From JAOUEA01 sp031364965 (GTDB taxonomy: Bacteria > Actinomycetota > UBA4738 > HRBIN12): DNA of 64,000 nt. A program made the translations under genes and the position numbers. Positions 59,591-64,000 of the stretch are shown here, in pieces. The notes beneath the pieces are model-generated. The model saw only the letters and a list, made by a program, of their open reading frames with translations. It made no database searches and was not told where the DNA came from. Where the stretch lies: assembly GCA_031364965.1 (NCBI GenBank), contig JANLXF010000089.1, positions 1 through 64,000 on the forward strand. Direction: 5' to 3'. Each line of letters starts with the position of its first letter. The stretch's first letter is position 1.

Positions 59591-60160
59591 GTGGCCACGA
59601 CCGAAGATCGGATCGAGGCACCGACGTACGCGGAGTTGCTCACGCGGATCGAGGCGCTCGAGGCTGCCCAGAGCCCGATCAAGAAGAAGAACAAGCTCAC
59701 GATCATCGCGTGGGGGGGCGACCTCGACCGGATCTGGCCGACGACGATCCTCGCCACGACCGCCGCGGCGAGCGGGATGGAGTCCAGCGTCTTCTTCACG
59801 TTCTGGGGGCTGTTCGCGATCGTGAAGCCGGGAGTCCGCATCACCGGCGACAACTGGATGCAGAAGATGATGTCGGCGATGAACCCGGGCTCGGCGCAGA
59901 AGGCGAAGCTTTCGCACTACCACTTCGCCGGCGCCGGCCCCGCGATGTTCAAGAAGCTGGCCTCCGACCGGCAGGTCGCCAAGCCCGAGGAGCTGATCGA
60001 GACCGCCAAGGATCTCGGCGTGCGGCTGATCCCGTGTCAGATGACGATGGACCTGCTGGGCCTCAAGTCAGAGGACCTGATCGATGGGCTCGAGGAGCCG
60101 ATCGGAGCCGCGACGGCGATCGCCGAGATGCGCGATGCCGCCGTGTCATTGTTCATCTGA
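59591..60160 (+). CDS. DsrE/DsrF/DrsH-like sulfur-relay protein (DsrE2 type)
   Basis: The 189-residue product has an N-terminal coiled segment (E-L-L-T-R-I-E-A-L-E-A-A-Q), then the DsrE fold starting L-T-I-I-A-W-G-G-D-L-D-R and V-F-F-T-F-W-G-L-F-A. A likely active cysteine is in L-I-P-C-Q-M-T-M-D-L-L-G, where DsrE2 proteins keep a conserved Cys. Partner TusA is immediately upstream with a 2-bp gap, as in many sulfur-trafficking operons. No hdr, dsr or rhodanese genes are in view, so the receiving pathway is unknown. Confidence 0.87.
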   Translation: MATTEDRIEAPTYAELLTRIEALEAAQSPIKKKNKLTIIAWGGDLDRIWPTTILATTAAASGMESSVFFTFWGLFAIVKPGVRITGDNWMQKMMSAMNPGSAQKAKLSHYHFAGAGPAMFKKLASDRQVAKPEELIETAKDLGVRLIPCQMTMDLLGLKSEDLIDGLEEPIGAATAIAEMRDAAVSLFI

Positions 60161-60162
60161 GG

Positions 60163-60828
60163 TCAGGGCACCCACTGCTGGGCGATGCGAACGATCTCGC
60201 CGCCCGTCACCCTGATCCACCAGCCCCAGTGCTCCATGTTGGGGTAGTCGGTCTGCGCGGTCCCGTTCACGGCCGCGCTCCACGCGTCGAGATCCCCGGC
60301 TTTCAGGTAGCAGCACGTCCCGTCAGGGACGTAGCGAACGATCGCGTCGGGTGACAGAGGCATCGTCCGCAGCGTGGGATTGTCGTTCACGATGTAGTAG
60401 TCGTTGGGCACGGGCACCTCGCCCCCGTGCTCGGCGGCCGCTTCGTTCGCGGCTTCGCCACGGAGGAAATAGGCCAGGTCGAACGTCAATGCCGGGGTGG
60501 AGCTCCCGGAGACCGCCGTGGCGTACACGTAGTAGCGACCGTCGGGGAGCGCGTCGCCGGCGGGCTCGGGCGAGACGCTCTCGCTCGCCTCCTCCGAATG
60601 GCTCTCGCTCGGCTCGGGCGAGGTCGACGACGACGATGCCGGGGACTCGCTCGAGGGGGTCGAAGGCGTCGGGCTCGCCTGGGTGTCGGTGCCTCGGCTC
60701 GCCACAACGTATCCGAGCCCGAACGTCCCCAACGCGATCAGCGCGGCGGCGATGACGGCGATCGCGCGGTTGCGCCGCGCCCGTCCCTCGGTCGTCTGCC
60801 GTCCGTGTCCGTTGTCGCGCGCCGACAT
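60163..60828 (-). CDS. Membrane-anchored exported protein with Ser/Pro/Glu linker
   Basis: ATG 60828 with GGGAGG six bases upstream gives 221 residues. The product has a short basic cytoplasmic part, a membrane helix (about 22-45), a 60-residue Ser/Pro/Glu/Thr-rich linker and a C-terminal exported domain (about 100-221). The exported domain is rich in Tyr/Trp, with G-T-C-C-Y-L-K and G-W-W-I-R-V. I recognise no family for the folded domain. The linker suggests it reaches through the wall. It converges with the DsrE gene (2-bp gap) and is divergent from the MarR gene. Confidence 0.68.
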   Translation of the reverse strand: MSARDNGHGRQTTEGRARRNRAIAVIAAALIALGTFGLGYVVASRGTDTQASPTPSTPSSESPASSSSTSPEPSESHSEEASESVSPEPAGDALPDGRYYVYATAVSGSSTPALTFDLAYFLRGEAANEAAAEHGGEVPVPNDYYIVNDNPTLRTMPLSPDAIVRYVPDGTCCYLKAGDLDAWSAAVNGTAQTDYPNMEHWGWWIRVTGGEIVRIAQQWVP

Positions 60829-60916
60829 GCGTTCCTCCCGCGGCGTTCGCCGTCTCGACCTCTGCTCACGATAGCTGGTCCCCAGGGGCGAGCCGCACAT
60901 GTCCCGCACGGAGTGG

Positions 60917-60941
60917 TGATAGTTAGCGTTGCGAACTATCA
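60917..60941. promoter_or_regulatory. MarR-type operator (inverted repeat)
   Basis: TGATAGTT (60917-60924) and AACTATCA (60934-60941) form a perfect 8-bp inverted repeat with 9-bp spacer, centred 21 bp before the marR start. The core TAGTTAGC-type half-site resembles known MarR boxes. It lies where a marR-MFS promoter should be and can also affect the divergent gene. Confidence 0.75.
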
Positions 60942-60949
60942 TGGTGGGC

Positions 60950-61396
60950 ATGACCGCTGCGCCCCTCGCCACCATCGATCTGCCGGCCCTCGCGGCGCAC
61001 CTTCGCATCTCGGTGTTCCGGACCGCCCGCAGGCTGCGGTACCAGGGCCACGCCGGGATCACGCCCACCCTGCTGGCGGCGCTCGCTACGATCGAGCAGC
61101 ACGGCCCGATGACGCCGGGCGCGCTCGCGGCTCACGAGCACATCCGCAAGCCGACGACCACCCGCATCATCGGTTCCCTCGCCGAGCTGGCGTTGATCGA
61201 GCGCACGCCCGACCCGCTGGACGGGCGTGTGTCCTGGGTGCAGATCACGGCCGCGGGACGCAAACTCCTGCAGCGTGTCCGCCGTCGCCACGACGCCTAT
61301 CTGTCGGATCGCCTCAAGCGGCTGACGCCCGATGAGCTCGAAACCCTCGGCAACGCCGCCGACATCCTCGATCGGATGACCGAGGCCGACCGATGA
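60950..61396 (+). CDS. MarR-family transcriptional regulator
   Basis: The 148-residue winged-helix protein has the typical T-P-G-A-L-A-A-H-E-H-I-R-K-P-T-T-T-R recognition helix, the wing R-T-P-D-P-L-D-G-R-V-S-W-V and flanking helices. ATG 60950 is chosen because the upstream in-frame ATG (60941) and TTG (60929) lie inside the inverted-repeat operator. It probably represses itself and the MFS transporter, whose start overlaps its stop (ATGA). The ligand is unknown. Confidence 0.9.
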   Translation: MTAAPLATIDLPALAAHLRISVFRTARRLRYQGHAGITPTLLAALATIEQHGPMTPGALAAHEHIRKPTTTRIIGSLAELALIERTPDPLDGRVSWVQITAAGRKLLQRVRRRHDAYLSDRLKRLTPDELETLGNAADILDRMTEADR

Positions 61397-62643
61397 GCCC
61401 GCGCGTGGACGCGGCCGTCCGTCGCACCTTCTCCTCGCTCAGTTCGTCGCGCAATTTCCGGCTGTATCTGTTCGGGCAGCTGATCTCGGCGATCGGTACG
61501 TGGATGAACTTCACGGCGTCGGCCTGGCTCGTCCTGCGGCTCACCGACAGCGGGACGGCCCTCGGTGCGAACGTCGCCCTCTACTTCCTCCCGGTCTTGC
61601 TCGTCGGCGCCTACGGCGGCGTCTTGGCCGATCGTTTCGACAAGCGCCGGATCCTGATCTGGACCCAGTCGGCCTACGCGGTCGTCGCACTCACGATGTG
61701 GGGGTTCGTGGCCACCGACCTGGTCAAGGGCCACATCTGGATCGTCTTCCTCCTGTCCCTGGCCTCGGGGTTCGTGACGGCGATCGACAATCCGTCGCGC
61801 CAGAGCTTCTACGTCGAGATGGTGGGCGAGGAGCACGTGCGGAACGCCGTGAGTTTGAACAGCGCCGCCTTCACCGGCTCCCGGGTCATCGGGCCGGCAG
61901 TGGCGGGCGTGTTGATCGCCACGGTCGGGATAGCGACGTGCTTCCTGATCGACGGCATCTCCTACGTCGCGGTCCTGACGGCGCTGCTGTTGATGCGCTC
62001 GGCCGAGCTGCACCCCCAGACACGCAGCACTCGGGAGAAAGGTCATCTCGTCGCCGGCCTGAAGTACGTGTGGCGAACCGACGAGCTCCGTCGCCCGCTC
62101 ATCGCGATGGCCGTGGTGTTCACGTTCGCGTTCAACTTCGCGGTGTTCGTGCCGCTTCTCGCGGATCGCACCTTCCGAGGCGACGCCGGCACGTTCGGGA
62201 TGCTCTCGGCGCTCGCCGGGGTCGGGTCGTTCCTCGGAGCGATGACGATGGCGAGCCGTGCGGCGGAGCCGCAGATGCGGGGACTCGCCCTCTGGTCGGT
62301 CGCGGCCGGGGTCGCGCTCGCGATGGCCGGGCTCGCCCCCACCCTCGCGATCGCCGCGGTCGCGATGATCCCGATGGGCTTCGCGATCATGGCCTTCATG
62401 ATCACGGGCAACACGATGCTGCAGCTCAGGGCGCTCCCGCAGGCGCGCGGGCGCGTCATGGCGCTCTACGGGATCGTGTTCCTGGGGTCCACGCCGATCG
62501 GGGCGCCCATCGCCGGGGTGATCGGTCAACGGCTGGGGCCGCAGGTGGGGTTCGTGCTGAGCGGACTCGTCGCTGCGGGTCTCGGAGTGGGGTTGCTCTG
62601 GGCGAGGCGCCGGGTGGCCGAGGCGGCGCCCGTACCGGTCTGA
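61393..62643 (+). CDS. MFS efflux transporter (EntS/MFS_3 type)
   Basis: The 416-residue protein has 12 hydrophobic helices and the MFS motif A family loop (G-V-L-A-D-R-F-D-K-R-R). The N-terminal S-R-N-F-R-L-Y-L-F-G-Q-L-I-S-A-I-G-T-W-M start of the MFS_3/EntS group is present, as is F-Y-V-E-M-V-G-E-E-H-V-R-N-A-V-S-L-N-S in the middle. Coupling to a MarR gene and the operator upstream suggest inducible drug or siderophore export. The 201-bp gap after it shows only a short self-complementary ggcgcc-gggg-ggcgcc element and no gene. Confidence 0.88.
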   Translation: MSPRVDAAVRRTFSSLSSSRNFRLYLFGQLISAIGTWMNFTASAWLVLRLTDSGTALGANVALYFLPVLLVGAYGGVLADRFDKRRILIWTQSAYAVVALTMWGFVATDLVKGHIWIVFLLSLASGFVTAIDNPSRQSFYVEMVGEEHVRNAVSLNSAAFTGSRVIGPAVAGVLIATVGIATCFLIDGISYVAVLTALLLMRSAELHPQTRSTREKGHLVAGLKYVWRTDELRRPLIAMAVVFTFAFNFAVFVPLLADRTFRGDAGTFGMLSALAGVGSFLGAMTMASRAAEPQMRGLALWSVAAGVALAMAGLAPTLAIAAVAMIPMGFAIMAFMITGNTMLQLRALPQARGRVMALYGIVFLGSTPIGAPIAGVIGQRLGPQVGFVLSGLVAAGLGVGLLWARRRVAEAAPVPV

Positions 62644-62844
62644 GGATCCTCACCGAAGCGGTCGGTGCGTGGAGGCCGACGGGTCCCGGACGGTGGCCGG
62701 TGACGGTGACCGAGGGGGGTCGTCACCTGTGCGTACGGGGAGGGGGTACCGCTACCACCGCCCGGGATGTCGGGTACTGCGTGGCGCCGGGGGGCGCCGT
62801 CGGGGGTCGTCCGGGAGGCTCTCGCAGCGTCCCGGTCGGTCCGA

Positions 62845-63015
62845 CTAGAAGCCGGCCTTCGAGCTCATCGCCCGCTCGGCGGAGAGGACGATCACGTCGC
62901 GCTCCTCCTTGGAGAAGGCGAGCATCGCCGCGTACCAGCTGGGCTCGTAGGCCAGCTGGCTGCAGTCCGTGCAGCTGTCCACTTCGCCTGCTCCGTGTGT
63001 CGCGTGATCGCCCAT
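62845..63015 (-). CDS. Small CxxC protein (56 aa)
   Basis: ATG 63015 with GGAGG at seven bases gives 56 residues: a His-rich start (M-G-D-H-A-T-H-G), D-S-C-T-D-C-S-Q as a CxxC pair, a Trp/Tyr segment, then an amphipathic acidic helix (FSKEERDVIVLSAERAMS). The pair plus histidines could bind zinc or be redox active. Two inverted repeats lie in the upstream 196-bp gap. It follows the partial MFS gene on the same strand. No family is known to me. Confidence 0.6.
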   Translation of the reverse strand: MGDHATHGAGEVDSCTDCSQLAYEPSWYAAMLAFSKEERDVIVLSAERAMSSKAGF

Positions 63016-63092
63016 CGTGTCCTCCGAGTGCCGTCTTGACTGGTGCATCGTGCTCCTGAACCGCCCGGGAATGAATACCCGAGGGGAGGGGA

Positions 63093-63114
63093 ACTTAGCT
63101 ACCACAAGCTAAGT
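63093..63114. promoter_or_regulatory. Inverted repeat upstream of the CxxC gene (site 1)
   Basis: ACTTAGCT and AGCTAAGT are perfect 8-bp arms around accaca, 78 bp upstream of the small CxxC gene. The AT-rich character differs from the surroundings. It is a probable regulator-binding site, with TAGCT half-sites loosely like the MarR operator at 60917. Confidence 0.55.
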
Positions 63115-63121
63115 AATCAGA

Positions 63122-63145
63122 ACTACGTACGGTGCCGTAGGTAGT
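63122..63145. promoter_or_regulatory. Near-palindrome upstream of the CxxC gene (site 2)
   Basis: ACTACgTACGG-TG-CCGTAgGTAGT forms 11-bp arms with one mismatch. It lies 7 bp from site 1. It could be an operator or an RNA hairpin ending the MFS transcript that stops at 63212; no T-tract follows on the minus strand. Confidence 0.5.
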
Positions 63146-63211
63146 CATCTCTGTCAAGGGGCGGCAGGGCGTCTCAGGATTGGGCTCAGGGCGAAGACAG
63201 GCGACGACAGA

Positions 63212-64000
63212 TCACTCGATCAGCTCGCGGTCGATCGTCCACGCCCCGCCCGGCTCGCGGCTGCTGACGTCGATCGTCGTGCCGTCGGCCATGGCCAGCC
63301 GGAACGTTCGGAACCGCTCGCCCTCGCGCTCGACCAGCGCGGCGTGCACGACCTCGACGGGCTCCTCCACCCCGCCCCAGAGCACGGCGCGTGGCCACTC
63401 GTCGGCGCGCGCCCCTTCGTGGAACCGGAGCCGGATCTCGGGCTCGCCTCGGATCCACCGTGGGAGCACGGGAGCCCACAATAGGAATACGACCCCGATC
63501 AGGGCTGCCGAACCGTTCTCGCCGATCGTCGGCAACAGCACGATCGCCAGGACCGCCGCGAACAGACGCGACATGTTGTAGGCGACGTCGTAGACCGCGA
63601 ACACGCGTCCTCGCAGGCCGTCGGGGACGGCCTCCTGCACCATCGTGTCGACCGGGATCTTCTTCCAGGCGAACGAGAGTCCGATCGCGAAGCTCGCGAT
63701 CAGTACGGTCCAACGGTCCAGGAGCAGGCTCACCGCCAGGAGTGAGACCCCGCCGAAGACGAACGACCACGCGACGATCCGTTCGCGAGCGAAGCGTCGA
63801 TCGAGCCGTCCCACGGTCGCGAGTCCGAGGAACACCCCCACACCGCCGGCTCCGATCAACCACGAGAACGACCCCACGCCCTGGCCGAATCGCTCTTTGA
63901 ACACCACGAGGGCCAGCACGAGCACGAGGCCCTGGCCCATCTGATCCACCGAGATCGAGGCGATCGGGCCGATCGCGCGCGGCGTGCGGACGATGTGTTT
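63212..64000 (-). CDS. MFS transporter, N-terminal part beyond the window, with soluble C-terminal extension
   Basis: The frame is open to base 64000 and encodes at least 263 residues. Six or so hydrophobic helices are visible in the first about 170, including an MFS-type loop (G-L-A-T-V-G-R-L-D-R-R-F-A-R-E-R) and the V-D-T-M-V-Q-E-A-V-P-D-G-L-R-G-R-V-F segment seen in the second half of MFS_3 members. A soluble beta-rich tail of about 90 residues follows (residues from the Trp-Ile-Arg after the last helix), which is unusual for this group. Substrate unknown. Confidence 0.75.
   Translation of the reverse strand, partial: KHIVRTPRAIGPIASISVDQMGQGLVLVLALVVFKERFGQGVGSFSWLIGAGGVGVFLGLATVGRLDRRFARERIVAWSFVFGGVSLLAVSLLLDRWTVLIASFAIGLSFAWKKIPVDTMVQEAVPDGLRGRVFAVYDVAYNMSRLFAAVLAIVLLPTIGENGSAALIGVVFLLWAPVLPRWIRGEPEIRLRFHEGARADEWPRAVLWGGVEEPVEVVHAALVEREGERFRTFRLAMADGTTIDVSSREPGGAWTIDRELIE

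Noticed and set aside
62783..62798. ggcgcc-gggg-ggcgcc as terminator after the MFS gene
   Set aside because: Only six base pairs of a self-complementary hexamer, more than 130 bp after the stop and without T-tract; not distinguishable from GC-rich background.

Overview
The window is GC-rich, gene-dense chromosomal DNA from an actinomycete-type bacterium (Actinomycetota), probably a lineage distant from the well-studied genera. It contains the chromosome-origin neighbourhood. The order gyrA-gyrB-dciA-recF-dnaN-dnaA-rpmH-rnpA-yidD-yidC-jag-rsmG-parA-parB, then cwlM-trxA-trxB-antisigma-sigM-type sigma-murJ-large membrane protein-NUDIX-pcnA, is the order I recall around the Mycobacterium origin. 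The DUF3566 gene and tRNA-Ile beyond gyrA also fit that pattern. An F420-type luciferase-like oxidoreductase and a nickel superoxide dismutase fit the same phylum. Assignment to a class is not possible from the sequence alone.

Left arm (1-16.2 kb): a truncated secreted Gly-rich repeat protein, a molybdenum hydroxylase large subunit (CoxL-like, form II motif), a secreted sugar-dehydrogenase-type beta-propeller, a tiny proline-rich protein coupled to a Cys-rich unknown protein, a membrane coiled-coil sensor-like protein, M23 and M15 cell-wall peptidases, tRNA-Ala, a sulfatase, a 23-residue-repeat protein, a broken DUF3352 gene, an N-succinylamino-acid-racemase/MenC-type enzyme overlapping a GNAT gene, a small membrane protein, tRNA-Ile, DUF3566 and a second M23 peptidase.

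Origin core (16.2-31 kb): gyrA, gyrB, dciA, recF, dnaN and dnaA run leftward. rpmH, rnpA, yidD, yidC, khpB, rsmG, parA and parB run rightward. DnaA-box-like sites lie on both sides of dnaA, and a perfect parS sits at the start of rsmG. Genes in this core are transcribed away from the dnaA/rpmH gap, as expected next to oriC.

Envelope and redox block (31-47 kb): Ddl, an aminotransferase, an LLM oxidoreductase, a CwlM-like pseudo-amidase, thioredoxin and its reductase, an ECF sigma/anti-sigma pair, a TadE-like protein, MurJ, a DUF6049-like protein, a TSUP permease, a NUDIX protein with a histone-like tail, PilT, a mini HExxH membrane protein and the CCA-adding enzyme.

Right arm (47-64 kb): LtrA, DUF1232, a CtpE-like P-type ATPase, signal peptidase I overlapping a MOT1 molybdate permease with a HTH-TOBE regulator next to it, and YchF. 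A run of secreted, mostly Ca-binding-type proteins follows (DQG repeats, thrombospondin type 3, RTX repeats, a matrixin-like protease) around the sodN/sodX nickel-SOD pair. The end holds TusA/DsrE sulfur-relay proteins, a MarR-MFS efflux pair with a clear operator, a small CxxC protein behind two inverted repeats, and a truncated MFS gene.

Many neighbours overlap by four bases, head-to-tail (ATGA/GTGA) or tail-to-tail (CTAG/CTAA). I see no insertion sequences, prophage, CRISPR array or rRNA.
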